Source of the DNA: Muribaculaceae bacterium
Lineage (GTDB): Bacteria > Bacteroidota > Bacteroidia > Bacteroidales > Muribaculaceae
Reading direction: 5' to 3'
Length of the DNA stretch: 64,000 nt
NCBI GenBank assembly: GCA_017462345.1
Contig: JAFTRI010000007.1
Location: 57,854-121,853 of the forward strand
Position numbers and translations under genes: made by a program. The notes under the pieces were generated by a model that saw nothing but the letters and a program-made list of their open reading frames with translations, ran no database searches and was not told the origin of the DNA. This document shows positions 1-8,999 of this stretch, in pieces (position 1 is the first letter of the stretch; every line of letters starts with the position of its first letter).

Positions 1-972
1 TTCGTGAGAATGCAAAACGACTATGACTGCCTGTTTTTCATAGCCGACCTGCACGCGCTCACAACCCATCCCGATCCAAAGATGCTTCACTCCAATGTCA
101 AGAATATCCTTGCCGAGTATCTTGCAGCAGGAATCGACCCGGAAAAAGCGACAATATTCGTACAGAGCGACATCCCCGAAATCTCGGAGCTATACCTGTT
201 GCTCAATATGCACGTGGGAATCGGAGAGCTGATGCGTACAGCCTCATTCAAAGACAAGGCCCGCAAGCAACTCGGAATCAAGAGCGACAGTGACGACATA
301 GAGAAAGAGATCATAGGGAACGAATCAAACAAGCGCGTAAATGCAGGGCTACTCACCTACCCGACCCTGATGGCAGTAGACATCCTCATCCAAAAGGCGC
401 ATAAAGTACCTGTAGGGAAAGATCAGGAACAGCATCTGGAATTGACCCGACGCTTTGCGCGACGCTTCAACTCGTTCTACGGTGTAGAGCTGTTTCCCGA
501 GCCTGAAAACTTCAACTTCGGCGGAACTCCCGTTAAAGTTCCCGGGCTGGACGGTTCAGGCAAAATGGGCAAGAGCGAGGGCAACTGCATCTACCTCATC
601 GACGAGGAGAAAGTACTGCGCAAGAAAGTGATGCGCGCCGTCACCGATGAAGGGCCCAAAGAGCCGAACTCGCCGGTGAGCCAACCGATACAGAACCTGT
701 TCACACTGATGGAGCTGACATCATCCCCGGAAACATTGCAGCAGTTCCGCGACGCATACGCCGACTGCTCCATACGCTACGGAGACCTGAAGAAACAGCT
801 CGCTGAAGACATACTGAGAATAACGCTTCCAATACGCGAGCGCATCCTTGACATACAGAATGATGACGCATATCTGAGCCGTGTCGTGCGCCAAGGTGCC
901 GAGCGTGCACGTGAACGTGCAGCCAAGACCTTGCAGGAGGTGCGTGAGATCATGGGAATACGTAAATTCTGA
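1..972 (+). CDS. trpS: Tryptophanyl-tRNA synthetase, 5'-truncated by window edge
   Basis: Class I tryptophan-tRNA ligase, which charges tRNA-Trp in the cytoplasm. The reading frame is open from base 1 (Phe-Val-Arg-Met-Gln), so the gene starts to the left of the window; roughly the first 25 codons, including the HIGH-type nucleotide-binding motif, are missing. The GTG at base 4 is an internal Val, not a start. The second class I signature is present as KMGKS at bases 562-576, and the preceding GKDQEQHLELTR segment is typical of TrpRS. The C-terminal anticodon-binding helical region is intact and ends at the TGA at 970-972. No clear terminator follows; the next promoter (ilv operon) begins 40 bases later. 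Identity is secure from family knowledge. Confidence 0.95.
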   Translation, partial: FVRMQNDYDCLFFIADLHALTTHPDPKMLHSNVKNILAEYLAAGIDPEKATIFVQSDIPEISELYLLLNMHVGIGELMRTASFKDKARKQLGIKSDSDDIEKEIIGNESNKRVNAGLLTYPTLMAVDILIQKAHKVPVGKDQEQHLELTRRFARRFNSFYGVELFPEPENFNFGGTPVKVPGLDGSGKMGKSEGNCIYLIDEEKVLRKKVMRAVTDEGPKEPNSPVSQPIQNLFTLMELTSSPETLQQFRDAYADCSIRYGDLKKQLAEDILRITLPIRERILDIQNDDAYLSRVVRQGAERARERAAKTLQEVREIMGIRKF

Positions 973-1012
973 TAACATTTTAACGCAAAAACATCAAATT
1001 TCCTCCCATTTA

Positions 1013-1044
1013 TTTGGCACTACGGGTCAAACAGTATAATTTTG
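1013..1044 (+). promoter_or_regulatory. Promoter of the ilv operon
   Basis: TTTG at 1013-1016, a 20-base spacer, and TAATTTTG at 1037-1044 match the Bacteroidota primary sigma factor consensus (-33 TTTG, -7 TAnnTTTG) without mismatch. Transcription would start near 1050, about 25 bases before the leader-peptide ATG and about 220 bases before ilvD, giving the long leader needed for attenuation. Confidence 0.85.
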
Positions 1045-1074
1045 CAACCACAATCCATTTACAGGAAATGCAAT

Positions 1075-1155
1075 ATGAATACCCGATATACGCATCAGAC
1101 ACTATTTCCGCTACCTCTACTGAATGTCGTGGTGGTCGTCTCTATCCTTCATTAA
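1075..1155 (+). CDS. Putative ilv operon leader peptide, 26 aa, Leu/Val/Ile rich
   Basis: Small ORF starting ATG at 1075 and ending TAA at 1153-1155, located between the ilv promoter and ilvD. Its second half carries the run [13 protein letters not shown], that is five consecutive Val codons (1126-1140) flanked by Leu codons at 1111, 1117, 1120 and 1147 and an Ile codon at 1144. This is the composition of a regulatory leader peptide such as enterobacterial IlvL: ribosomes short of charged tRNA-Val, tRNA-Leu or tRNA-Ile would stall here. An AGGAAA lies nine bases upstream. The ORF is too short for ordinary gene callers. That it is translated is inferred from composition, position and the RNA structures downstream. 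Confidence 0.8.
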   Translation: MNTRYTHQTLFPLPLLNVVVVVSILH

Positions 1156-1217
1156 GGGGAGAGCAAGCCCGTTGCGTCTATCACAACCAATGACAAAACA
1201 ACATGATGCCTCCCCTT
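1140..1217 (+). promoter_or_regulatory. Attenuator alternative pairings (protector 1:2 and antiterminator 2:3)
   Basis: Segment 2, AAGGGGAG at 1154-1161, overlaps the leader stop codon. It can pair backwards with segment 1, CTCTATCCTT at 1140-1149 (9 of 10 positions with 1154-1163, one G-U), or forwards with segment 3, CTCCCCTT at 1210-1217 (8 perfect pairs). Segment 3 is part of the 5' arm of the terminator-like hairpin at 1204-1243, so pairing 2:3 would prevent that hairpin. A ribosome stalled on the Val codons frees segment 2; one reaching the stop codon covers it. The pairings are read directly from the sequence; the regulatory outcome is inference from classical attenuators. Confidence 0.75.
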
Positions 1218-1249
1218 CCAGCTCCGGCGACAGGGAGGCATCACAGTTT
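1204..1249 (+). terminator. Attenuator terminator hairpin before ilvD
   Basis: An 11-bp perfect stem, TGATGCCTCCC (1204-1214) with GGGAGGCATCA (1233-1243), encloses an 18-base loop. The following T tract is short (CAGTTT), so intrinsic termination strength is uncertain. The hairpin sits between the leader peptide and the ilvD start and is mutually exclusive with the antiterminator pairing. Confidence 0.7.
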
Positions 1250-1270
1250 AAAATAGAAAGGAACACAATC

Positions 1271-3103
1271 ATGAGCAAACCGCTTAGAAGTGCAGCAAGC
1301 ACACAGGGACGCCGCATGGCAGGGGCACGCGCATTGTGGCGAGCCAACGGCATGAAAGAGGAGCAGATAGGCAAGCCGATCATTGCAGTCGTGAACTCAT
1401 TCACACAGTTTGTCCCCGGCCACACCCATCTACATGAAATAGGTCAAATAGTCAAAGGAGAAATCGAAAAAGCAGGCTGCTTCGCCGCCGAGTTCAACAC
1501 GATCGCCATCGATGACGGGATTGCCATGGGACATGACGGGATGCTGTATTCGCTCCCGTCAAGGGATCTCATCGCCGACAGTGTCGAATATATGGTCAAT
1601 GCCCATAAGGCAGACGCAATGGTGTGCATATCCAACTGCGACAAAGTCACACCGGGAATGCTCATGGCAGCAATGCGCCTCAACATCCCCGCCATATTCG
1701 TGTCGGGAGGTCCTATGGAGGCCGGTAAACTCGGGGACAGACCCCTTGACCTGATAGACATCATGATCGATGCAGCCGACGACAGTGTAGACGATGATAC
1801 CGTAACCAAGCTCGAACAACACGGATGCCCCACCTGCGGCTCATGCTCGGGAATGTTCACTGCCAACTCGATGAACTCGCTCAACGAGGCGATAGGCCTT
1901 GCCCTACCGGGCAACGGGACAATCGTATCCACACACAGTAACCGAACCGAACTGTTCCGCAAGGCAGCCCGCCAGATTGTCAAGAACACATTGGCCTACT
2001 ACAATGATGACGATGAAAGCGTACTTCCACGCAACATAGCGACACGTCAGGCAATGCTCAACGCCATGACCTTAGACATTGCAATGGGAGGTTCGACCAA
2101 TACCGTGCTGCACCTGCTCGCTGTCGCCAACGAAGCGGAAGCCGACTTCACTATGGCCGATATAGACACATTATCCCGCAAGACCCCTGTACTGTGTAAA
2201 GTCGCGCCCAACTCAAAATACCACATCCAGGACGTAAACCGCGCGGGAGGGATCATTTCAATCATGAAAATCCTTGCCGACCAAGGCATTATAGACACTT
2301 CGGTAAAGCGTGTCGACGGGCTTACCCTTGCCGAGGCGATAGACAACTACGCCATAGGCGGGAAAAACTTCTCCGGTGAGGCCGAAGAACTGTGGAAAAG
2401 CGCGCCCTGCGGAGTCAAGAACCTTGTACTCGGGTCGCAGTCATGCCGGTATGAGACGCTGGACACCGACCGCACAAACGGCTGCATACGGGATTTCGAA
2501 CATGCATACGTCAAGGATGGCGGTCTCGCAGTGCTTCGCGGGAACATAGCCCAAGACGGATGCGTTGTAAAGACTGCCGGGGTAGATGAAAGCATTTTCC
2601 ATTTCCGTGGTCCCGCCAAAGTATTCGAGTCACAGGAAGAAGCCGTTGAGGGCATCCTCCGGGACAAGGTCGTATCAGGTGATGTTGTCGTAATAACCCA
2701 TGAAGGGCCCAAAGGCGGTCCCGGTATGCAGGAAATGCTCTACCCCACAAGCTATATAAAGTCAAAACACCTCGGCAAAGAATGTGCGCTGATTACCGAC
2801 GGGCGATTCTCGGGCGGGACATCGGGACTATCGATAGGCCATATATCTCCCGAAGCAGCTGCCGGTGGCAACATAGGGCTTGTGAGAGACGGTGACATCA
2901 TAGACATAAACATTCCCGCACGCACAATCAATGTGGAAATCAGCGACGAGGAGTTTGCCACCCGCAGAGAGGAGGAAAATTCGCGAGGCAAAGCCGCATT
3001 TACTCCCCATAAACGGGATCGCCACATCTCAAAAGCATTGCAGGCATACGCCAAAATGGTGACATCGGCCGATAAAGGCGGAGTCAGGGAGTTGAACGTT
3101 TAA
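1271..3103 (+). CDS. ilvD: Dihydroxy-acid dehydratase
   Basis: Iron-sulfur dehydratase that converts 2,3-dihydroxy-isovalerate and 2,3-dihydroxy-3-methylvalerate to the 2-keto acids, the third step of valine/isoleucine synthesis. The protein is 610 aa, normal for the family. Cluster and family signatures are present: the Cys in [10 protein letters not shown], the Cys motif [11 protein letters not shown] and the C-terminal [11 protein letters not shown] loop. The frame is open upstream to 1124, but that extension overlaps the leader peptide and attenuator hairpin and is not family-like. The start at 1271 ([10 protein letters not shown]), preceded by GAAAGG, is the natural one. First structural gene of the operon, 26 bases before ilvB; probably controlled by the upstream attenuator. 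Confidence 0.97.
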   Translation: MSKPLRSAASTQGRRMAGARALWRANGMKEEQIGKPIIAVVNSFTQFVPGHTHLHEIGQIVKGEIEKAGCFAAEFNTIAIDDGIAMGHDGMLYSLPSRDLIADSVEYMVNAHKADAMVCISNCDKVTPGMLMAAMRLNIPAIFVSGGPMEAGKLGDRPLDLIDIMIDAADDSVDDDTVTKLEQHGCPTCGSCSGMFTANSMNSLNEAIGLALPGNGTIVSTHSNRTELFRKAARQIVKNTLAYYNDDDESVLPRNIATRQAMLNAMTLDIAMGGSTNTVLHLLAVANEAEADFTMADIDTLSRKTPVLCKVAPNSKYHIQDVNRAGGIISIMKILADQGIIDTSVKRVDGLTLAEAIDNYAIGGKNFSGEAEELWKSAPCGVKNLVLGSQSCRYETLDTDRTNGCIRDFEHAYVKDGGLAVLRGNIAQDGCVVKTAGVDESIFHFRGPAKVFESQEEAVEGILRDKVVSGDVVVITHEGPKGGPGMQEMLYPTSYIKSKHLGKECALITDGRFSGGTSGLSIGHISPEAAAGGNIGLVRDGDIIDINIPARTINVEISDEEFATRREEENSRGKAAFTPHKRDRHISKALQAYAKMVTSADKGGVRELNV

Positions 3104-3129
3104 GATTAGAACTGAAAGTTTAATAAATT

Positions 3130-4854
3130 ATGAGCAATAAAATCACAGGAGCCGAAGCATTGATAAAATCATTGATCGCTGAAGGAGTAGACCGTGTATT
3201 CGGTTACCCCGGCGGAGCAATCATTCCGGTATATGACAAGCTCTACGACTATACATCACAGCTAAAGCACATACTTGTGCGACATGAACAGGGTGCAACA
3301 CACGCGGCACAAGGTTATGCCAGAGTATCGGGCAGGACGGGAGTCGTGATCGTCACCTCCGGACCCGCCGCCACCAATGTCATCACGGGGCTGAGTGACG
3401 CACTGATGGACAGCACACCCATGGTGGTCATCACCGGACAGGTCGCATCATCATTCCTTGGCTCGGATGCTTTCCAGGAGACCGATGTTGTCGGTATCAC
3501 GCAGCCCATCACCAAATGGGCTTACCAGATACGCCGCCCCGAAGACATTTCATGGGCAGTCGCCCGTGCATTCTACATCGCCCAATCGGGACGTCCTGGA
3601 CCGGTGGTCCTTGACCTTGCCAAGGATGCCCAGACAGGGCTCACAGAATGGGTTCACAAGAAATGCACCTATATACGCAGCTACATACCCTACCCTCGCA
3701 TTAAGGCTGAAGATGTGCAGGCTGTCGCCAAACTGATCAACGAATCACAGCGTCCAATGCTCATTTCAGGACACGGAGTGATGATTTCAGGAGCAGAAAA
3801 AGAACTCGCCAATCTTGCCGAGAAAGCCGATATTCCTGTGACAAGCACCCTGCTCGGACTTTCCACCATACCGTCAGCACATCCCCTGTACAAAGGTATG
3901 CTCGGCATGCACGGGAACATAGGCCCTAACGTGAACACCAACCGCTGTGACCTGCTGATAGCCGTAGGGATGAGATTTGACGACCGCGTTACCGGAGATA
4001 CGACAAAGTATGCCCGTCAGGCCAAGATTGTACATATCGACATCGACTCATCGGAATTCGACAAAAACATAAAGACCGATGCAACAATCCACGGGGATGC
4101 CCGCGAAGCCCTTTCCCTCCTGTTGCCACTTGTCAAGGAAGCGAAGCACAACGAATGGTTAGAGACATTTGCCCGTTGCGATGAAGTGGAACAGGAAAAA
4201 GTCGTAAAGCGTGAGGTATTTCCGGAATCAGGCCCGATGAACATGGGAGAAGTCGCCTACAAGGTATCAAAAGCAACCGGCGACCGGGCTATCCTTGTTA
4301 CGGACGTGGGACAGAACCAGATGTTCTCATCACGCTATTTCCGTTATACCGAACCACGAAGCATAGTCACATCCGGTGGTCTCGGGACAATGGGATTCGG
4401 GCTTCCCGCTGCAATAGGCGCAAAAATGGGAGCTCCGGATCGCACTGTGTGCTTCTTCACCGGAGACGGAGGTCTACAGATGACAATACAGGAGCTCGGG
4501 ACAATCCTCGAATACGGCACAGACGTAAAAATCATACTTCTCAACAACAACTTCCTCGGAAATGTGCGACAGTGGCAATTACTGTTCTTCAACGGACGTT
4601 TCTCCCAGACACCGATGATAAACCCTGACTTCGTACAAATAGCCAATGCCTACGGAATCAAGGCCGAGAATGTAGAGACCCGTGAACAACTTGACGGAGC
4701 GATACAACGCATGCTTGACCACAACGGGGCATATCTTCTTAATGTCAACATCGACCCTACCGACATGATATTCCCCATGACACCGGCAGGAGCGGCAGTA
4801 GACACAATCATGCTCAACGCAAGCGAGAAGTTTGATCCACAACAAATAAAGTAA
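3130..4854 (+). CDS. ilvB: Acetolactate synthase large (catalytic) subunit
   Basis: Thiamine-diphosphate and FAD-dependent enzyme that condenses pyruvate with pyruvate or 2-ketobutyrate, the first committed step of branched-chain amino acid synthesis. At 574 aa it has the full three-domain layout. The N-terminal domain holds the catalytic Glu in RHEQGATHAAQGYAR, the middle domain binds FAD, and the C-terminal domain carries the ThDP motif GDGGLQM...LLNNN. It is followed after six bases by its regulatory subunit ilvN, so the two subunits should be made together. Nothing unusual is seen in the sequence. Confidence 0.97.
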   Translation: MSNKITGAEALIKSLIAEGVDRVFGYPGGAIIPVYDKLYDYTSQLKHILVRHEQGATHAAQGYARVSGRTGVVIVTSGPAATNVITGLSDALMDSTPMVVITGQVASSFLGSDAFQETDVVGITQPITKWAYQIRRPEDISWAVARAFYIAQSGRPGPVVLDLAKDAQTGLTEWVHKKCTYIRSYIPYPRIKAEDVQAVAKLINESQRPMLISGHGVMISGAEKELANLAEKADIPVTSTLLGLSTIPSAHPLYKGMLGMHGNIGPNVNTNRCDLLIAVGMRFDDRVTGDTTKYARQAKIVHIDIDSSEFDKNIKTDATIHGDAREALSLLLPLVKEAKHNEWLETFARCDEVEQEKVVKREVFPESGPMNMGEVAYKVSKATGDRAILVTDVGQNQMFSSRYFRYTEPRSIVTSGGLGTMGFGLPAAIGAKMGAPDRTVCFFTGDGGLQMTIQELGTILEYGTDVKIILLNNNFLGNVRQWQLLFFNGRFSQTPMINPDFVQIANAYGIKAENVETREQLDGAIQRMLDHNGAYLLNVNIDPTDMIFPMTPAGAAVDTIMLNASEKFDPQQIK

Positions 4855-4860
4855 CCCACA

Positions 4861-5412
4861 ATGGAAAAACAATTATTCACAGTAACGGTATTTTCCGAAA
4901 ATCAGGTCGGGCTTCTCAACCAGATCTCGATCATATTCACCCGCCGAGGACTAAACATCGAAAGCCTCTCAGTGAGCCCTTCATCCATAGAGGGCATACA
5001 CAAGTTCACCATCACATGCTTCAGCGACCGTGAAACGATGGAGAAAGTGGTAAAACAGATCGAAAAGCGCATCGACGTATTAAAATCATTCCTATATACC
5101 GATGACGAGATCGTATATCAAGAGATTGCGTTGTACAAAGTTCCGACCGACAAGCTGCTTGACGAAAAGAACCTTGAAATAATCATACGCCGCCACAATG
5201 CCCGAATCCTTGAAATTACCCGTGAATATACCGTCATAGAGAAATCGGGACATTCCGATGAGACAGAAGCCTTGTTTGAAGAGCTGAAACGATATGACAT
5301 ACGCCAGTTCGTCCGCAGCGGACGGGTAGCGATCACCAAGTCCCCGATCGAATACGTGACAATGTTTATCGAAGAACAGGCTCGCCGCCGGGAAGAAGGC
5401 ATCACAGAATAG
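4861..5412 (+). CDS. ilvN: Acetolactate synthase small (regulatory) subunit
   Basis: Regulatory partner of IlvB, 183 aa, in the length range of long IlvH/IlvN-type subunits. The N-terminus carries an ACT domain (about residues 5-80) beginning FTVTVFSENQVGLLNQIS, the site where valine normally binds for feedback inhibition. A second ACT-like half runs from about 90 to 165. Located six bases downstream of ilvB and two bases upstream of the acyl-ACP thioesterase gene, so translation is probably coupled along the operon. Confidence 0.95.
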   Translation: MEKQLFTVTVFSENQVGLLNQISIIFTRRGLNIESLSVSPSSIEGIHKFTITCFSDRETMEKVVKQIEKRIDVLKSFLYTDDEIVYQEIALYKVPTDKLLDEKNLEIIIRRHNARILEITREYTVIEKSGHSDETEALFEELKRYDIRQFVRSGRVAITKSPIEYVTMFIEEQARRREEGITE

Positions 5413-5414
5413 AG

Positions 5415-6161
5415 ATGGAAGCACCCAAGGAATATACCCACCAATATTTTCTCACGGCCGCAGAATGCAACGCCGAGAAAGAGATGTCGGTATCACTACT
5501 TGCCCAACGGGTAATCGAGGTTGCCACCGAACATGCCAACATACTCGGAGTAGGATATGCCGATATGGCCAAAGACAACCACGGATGGGTGTTGAGCCGC
5601 CTTACAATCGAAATGAAACGGTTCCCGTCACTCAACGAGGAATACAGCCTCACCACATGGATAGAGGGATTCAACCGTCTCTATTCCGAACGCAACATGG
5701 AGGTGAAAGGAAACAACGGCGAGACGATAGGATATATACGGTCAATATGGGTCGCAATCGACTTCGAGACAAGAAAACCGGTTGACCTGTCAACAATATC
5801 ATGGCTCGCAGAAACCATAAGCGACCGTCCATGCCCGATTGAAAAACAAGGGCGTATGCGTCCGGTAAACGAGCCAGACAGAATCACATCCCACAGTTTC
5901 CAATACAGTGACATCGACTTCAACCGGCATGTCAACAGCGTAAAATATATTGACACGATACTGAATCTATGGGAACTTGACTTTTACGATACTCACACCA
6001 TTTCACGCTTTGAGATAATGTATCAGAAAGAAGCCCATTCCGGTGAGCCGGTCGCATTGCTCATAAAGCAAGACGGAAACCTCTCAGACATCGAAATATG
6101 TGATGATAACGGCACTATTACCCGAGCTAAAATAACATTCAATGACAAAAAATGTCGATAA
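5415..6161 (+). CDS. Acyl-ACP thioesterase
   Basis: 248-aa protein of the acyl-ACP thioesterase family (double hot-dog fold, related to plant FatA/FatB), which hydrolyses acyl-acyl carrier protein to free fatty acid. The first hot-dog domain (about 5-130) includes the HGWVLSRL segment and the second (about 150-245) the SDIDFNRHVNSVKYID motif with the Asn/His of the family active site. It lies between ilvN (two-base gap) and ilvC inside the branched-chain amino acid operon. This position recurs in Bacteroides relatives and suggests a link between branched-chain precursor supply and fatty acid release; the physiological reason is not established by the sequence. Confidence 0.9.
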   Translation: MEAPKEYTHQYFLTAAECNAEKEMSVSLLAQRVIEVATEHANILGVGYADMAKDNHGWVLSRLTIEMKRFPSLNEEYSLTTWIEGFNRLYSERNMEVKGNNGETIGYIRSIWVAIDFETRKPVDLSTISWLAETISDRPCPIEKQGRMRPVNEPDRITSHSFQYSDIDFNRHVNSVKYIDTILNLWELDFYDTHTISRFEIMYQKEAHSGEPVALLIKQDGNLSDIEICDDNGTITRAKITFNDKKCR

Positions 6162-6173
6162 TTCTGTTTTTCA

Positions 6174-6205
6174 TTGACATTACTCAGGAAAAAGCAGTAA
6201 ATTTG
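6174..6205 (+). promoter_or_regulatory. Likely internal promoter for ilvC
   Basis: TTG at 6174-6176, a 21-base spacer and a perfect -7 element TAAATTTG at 6198-6205 lie 29 bases before the ilvC ATG. It would allow ilvC to be transcribed independently of the attenuated upstream promoter. Confidence 0.65.
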
Positions 6206-6233
6206 TAACAATTTTAAACCAAACGATAAAGAC

Positions 6234-7277
6234 ATGGCAAAAATGAATTTTGGAGGAGTTGAAGAAAATGTAATCCTCCGCGAAGAATTTCCTTTGGAAA
6301 AAGCACGTGAAGTACTTAAAGACGAGACAATAGCCGTAATCGGTTACGGTGTACAAGGTCCCGGACAAAGTATGAATCTACGCGATAACGGTTTCAATGT
6401 AATCGTAGGCCAACGCCAAGGCAAAACATTTGACAAAGCCATTGCCGACGGCTGGGTTCCCGGTGAAACGTTGTTCAGTATCGAAGAAGCATGCGAAAAA
6501 GGCACCATCATCATGTGCCTGCTCTCTGACGCAGCAGTAATGTCGGTATGGACAACAATCAAACAGCATCTTACACCGGGCAAGGCATTATATTTCTCTC
6601 ACGGTTTTGCAATCACCTGGAGCGACCGCACAGGAGTTGTCCCCCCGGCAGATGTCGACGTAATACTTGTAGCGCCAAAGGGTTCGGGAACTTCACTCCG
6701 CACAATGTTCCTTGAAGGCCGCGGACTTAACTCATCATACGCAGTATATCAGGATGTAACAGGCCGGGCTACCGACCGCGCAATAGCCCTCGGTATCGGT
6801 ATCGGGTCAGGTTATCTGTTTGAGACGACAGTTGAACGTGAAGCCACAAGCGACCTCACCGGCGAACGCGGTTCACTGATGGGAGCCATCCAAGGGCTTC
6901 TTCTCGCCCAATACGAGGTGCTTCGTGAAAACGGCCACAGCCCCTCTGAAGCATTCAATGAAACCGTAGAAGAACTCACACAGTCGCTGATGCCCCTCTT
7001 TGCCAAGAACGGTATGGACTGGATGTATGCCAACTGCTCTACCACGGCACAACGCGGCGCGCTTGACTGGATGGGACCGTTCCATGACGCCATAAAGCCT
7101 GTAGTACAACAGCTCTACGCAAGCGTGAAGTGCGGTAATGAGGCACAAATCTCAATCGACAGCAACTCAAAGCCCGACTATCGCGAAAAGCTTGAAGAAG
7201 AGCTAAAAGCATTGCGTGAAAGCGAAATGTGGCAGACTGCCGTGACAGTACGTAAGCTCCGTCCGGAAAACAACTAA
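6234..7277 (+). CDS. ilvC: Ketol-acid reductoisomerase
   Basis: NAD(P)H-dependent acetohydroxy acid isomeroreductase, second step of valine/isoleucine synthesis. The protein is 347 aa. The Rossmann glycine motif is IAVIGYGVQGPGQ (about residues 33-45), and the cofactor-specificity loop GQRQGKTFDKA follows. The C-terminal knotted helical domain contains the metal-binding acidic motif in ATSDLTGERGSLMG and the later ETVEELTQSLMPLF helix. A leading extension (MNFGGVEENVILREEFPLEK) resembles the Bacteroidota/eukaryote-like branch of the family. It is followed by a strong terminator, so the ilvD-to-ilvC unit ends here. Confidence 0.97.
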   Translation: MAKMNFGGVEENVILREEFPLEKAREVLKDETIAVIGYGVQGPGQSMNLRDNGFNVIVGQRQGKTFDKAIADGWVPGETLFSIEEACEKGTIIMCLLSDAAVMSVWTTIKQHLTPGKALYFSHGFAITWSDRTGVVPPADVDVILVAPKGSGTSLRTMFLEGRGLNSSYAVYQDVTGRATDRAIALGIGIGSGYLFETTVEREATSDLTGERGSLMGAIQGLLLAQYEVLRENGHSPSEAFNETVEELTQSLMPLFAKNGMDWMYANCSTTAQRGALDWMGPFHDAIKPVVQQLYASVKCGNEAQISIDSNSKPDYREKLEEELKALRESEMWQTAVTVRKLRPENN

Positions 7278-7310
7278 TCGGGACTCTACAATCTTAACCA
7301 GATAGAAACC

Positions 7311-7356
7311 GGACTTCTGTTTTTCCGTAACAAGGGAAACAGAAGTCCCTATTTTT
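7311..7356 (+). terminator. Terminator after ilvC
   Basis: A 12-bp perfect inverted repeat, GGACTTCTGTTT (7311-7322) with AAACAGAAGTCC (7337-7348), is followed by CTATTTTTT. It separates the ilvDBN-C unit from ilvE. Confidence 0.85.
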
Positions 7357-7429
7357 TCCATTATTTTCAACAAACTGAACGCGGTGTGGATAATATTTGC
7401 TAAATTCGCAATACTTTAAAACTAACGTT

Positions 7430-8452
7430 ATGAACACAGAATTAGATTGGGGCAACCTTTCATTCGGGTATATACCCACCGACTATAATGTACGATGCCA
7501 CTTCCGTAACGGAAAGTGGGGAGAGATAGAAGTATCAAGTTCCGAGACCGTCAATCTGCACATTGCGGCTACAGCCCTGCATTACGGACAGGAAATTTTT
7601 GAAGGGCTCAAGGCTTTCCGCGGTAAGGACGGGAAAATACGTGTGTTCCGTCTTGAAGAGAACGCCAAGCGTATTATCAGTTCGGCCAACGGCATCAAGA
7701 TGCAGCCAGTTCCGGTTGAATTGTTTACCGAGATGGTAAAAAAGGTGGTAAAACTCAACGAACGTTTTGTACCTCCATACGGAAGCGGAGCATCATTATA
7801 TATCCGTCCGCTTGAAATAGGCACATCGGCACAGGTTGGAGTAAAGCCATCATCGGAATATCTGTTCCTTATTCTTGTCACTCCGGTAGGTCCATATTTC
7901 AAAGAGGGATTCCGCCCTACCAACATCTGCATCATGCGTGAGTTTGACCGAGTAGCACCTAAAGGGACCGGCCGATGGAAAGTGGGAGGGAACTATGCAG
8001 CGAGCCTTGATGCCGGAGAGAAAGCCCACTCACTCGGTTACTCGGCTGTGTTATATCTCGACCCAAAAGAAAAAAAATATCTTGACGAATGCGGTCCTGC
8101 CAACTTCTTCGCAATCAAGGACGGCAAATATATCACTCCGGCATCGGAATCGATTCTTCCGTCAATAACCAACATGAGCCTGCAACAACTGGCAAAGGAC
8201 ATGGGTATCGAGGTGGAATGCCGTCACATCACGCTCGACGAGCTCGATAACATCCAGGAAGCAGCAGCCTGCGGAACGGCCGCAGTAGCCTCTCCGGTAG
8301 CTGAAATTGACGACCTTGACACCGGTAAAAAATATGTTGTAGCCAAAGACGGTAACCCCGGGCCAGTCACAACAGCCTTATACAATAAACTGCGAGCCAT
8401 CCAACTCGGAGAAGAAGAGGACATCCACGGCTGGAACACAATCATAGAATAA
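7430..8452 (+). CDS. ilvE: Branched-chain amino acid aminotransferase
   Basis: PLP-dependent fold-type IV aminotransferase catalysing the last step of Leu/Ile/Val synthesis with glutamate as donor. The start at 7430 (MNTELDWGNL) gives 340 aa, the usual length; an upstream ATG at 7397 lies within the probable promoter region and was not used. Seen motifs are HYGQEIFEGLKAFRG near the N-terminus, RPLEIGTSAQVGV, the PLP-lysine segment RWKVGGNYAASL and the C-terminal ECRHITLDEL...AACGTAAVASPV. A -7-like TAAATTCG at 7401-7408 may belong to its own promoter. The HD hydrolase gene follows after four bases. Confidence 0.95.
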   Translation: MNTELDWGNLSFGYIPTDYNVRCHFRNGKWGEIEVSSSETVNLHIAATALHYGQEIFEGLKAFRGKDGKIRVFRLEENAKRIISSANGIKMQPVPVELFTEMVKKVVKLNERFVPPYGSGASLYIRPLEIGTSAQVGVKPSSEYLFLILVTPVGPYFKEGFRPTNICIMREFDRVAPKGTGRWKVGGNYAASLDAGEKAHSLGYSAVLYLDPKEKKYLDECGPANFFAIKDGKYITPASESILPSITNMSLQQLAKDMGIEVECRHITLDELDNIQEAAACGTAAVASPVAEIDDLDTGKKYVVAKDGNPGPVTTALYNKLRAIQLGEEEDIHGWNTIIE

Positions 8453-8456
8453 TCAG

Positions 8457-8999
8457 ATGAATTACCTTACAGTCATCAACAAATACTATCCCGCCGGCTC
8501 ACTATGCCGCGGGATTTTTTTACGTCACAGCCGACAAGTAACCGACAAGGCACTAAACATAGCACGAGACCATAGGCTTGACCTGCAATATGACATAATC
8601 GAAACAGCGGCAATGCTCCATGACATCGGGATATTCCTGACCGATGCAAAGGATATAGACTGCCACGGGACCGAACCTTACATACGTCATGGCATCCTCG
8701 GAGCTGAATTACTGCGGGAAGAGGGATTTGACGAAATGTTCGCACGTGTGGCAGAACGGCACACAGGAGCAGGAATCACAAACGAAGACATTATCAGGCA
8801 AGGGCTGCCTATCCCTCCGGGCAATTATTGCCCCGAAACGCTACTGGAAAAACTAATCTGTTATGCCGACAAGTTCTTTTCCAAAAGCGGCAACATGGAA
8901 GAAAAAAGTATCGAGCATATACGCCATTCCCTGTCAAGATTCACTCCTGACACTCTCGAACGTTTTGACTCGATGCACCGGATGTTTTCAGCGAGCTAA
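8457..8999 (+). CDS. HD domain metal-dependent phosphohydrolase
   Basis: 180-aa soluble protein with an HD-superfamily signature: RHSRQVTDKAL supplies the first His, MLHDIGIF the HD pair, and LICYADKFF the final Asp, in an HDIG-like arrangement. Members hydrolyse phosphate esters of nucleotides or related small molecules, but the substrate cannot be read from sequence. It starts four bases after ilvE and so is probably co-transcribed with it; the metabolic link is unknown. Its stop codon overlaps the stop of the convergent lptD gene by four bases (8996-8999). Confidence 0.8.
   Translation: MNYLTVINKYYPAGSLCRGIFLRHSRQVTDKALNIARDHRLDLQYDIIETAAMLHDIGIFLTDAKDIDCHGTEPYIRHGILGAELLREEGFDEMFARVAERHTGAGITNEDIIRQGLPIPPGNYCPETLLEKLICYADKFFSKSGNMEEKSIEHIRHSLSRFTPDTLERFDSMHRMFSAS

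Noticed and set aside
1124-1270. N-terminal extension of the ilvD frame up to 1124
   Set aside because: It crosses the leader peptide and attenuator hairpins, has no family similarity, and the ATG at 1271 has a better upstream context and normal length.
1444-1989. 181-codon minus-strand frame inside ilvD
   Set aside because: Antisense shadow of ilvD; no family features and no promoter.
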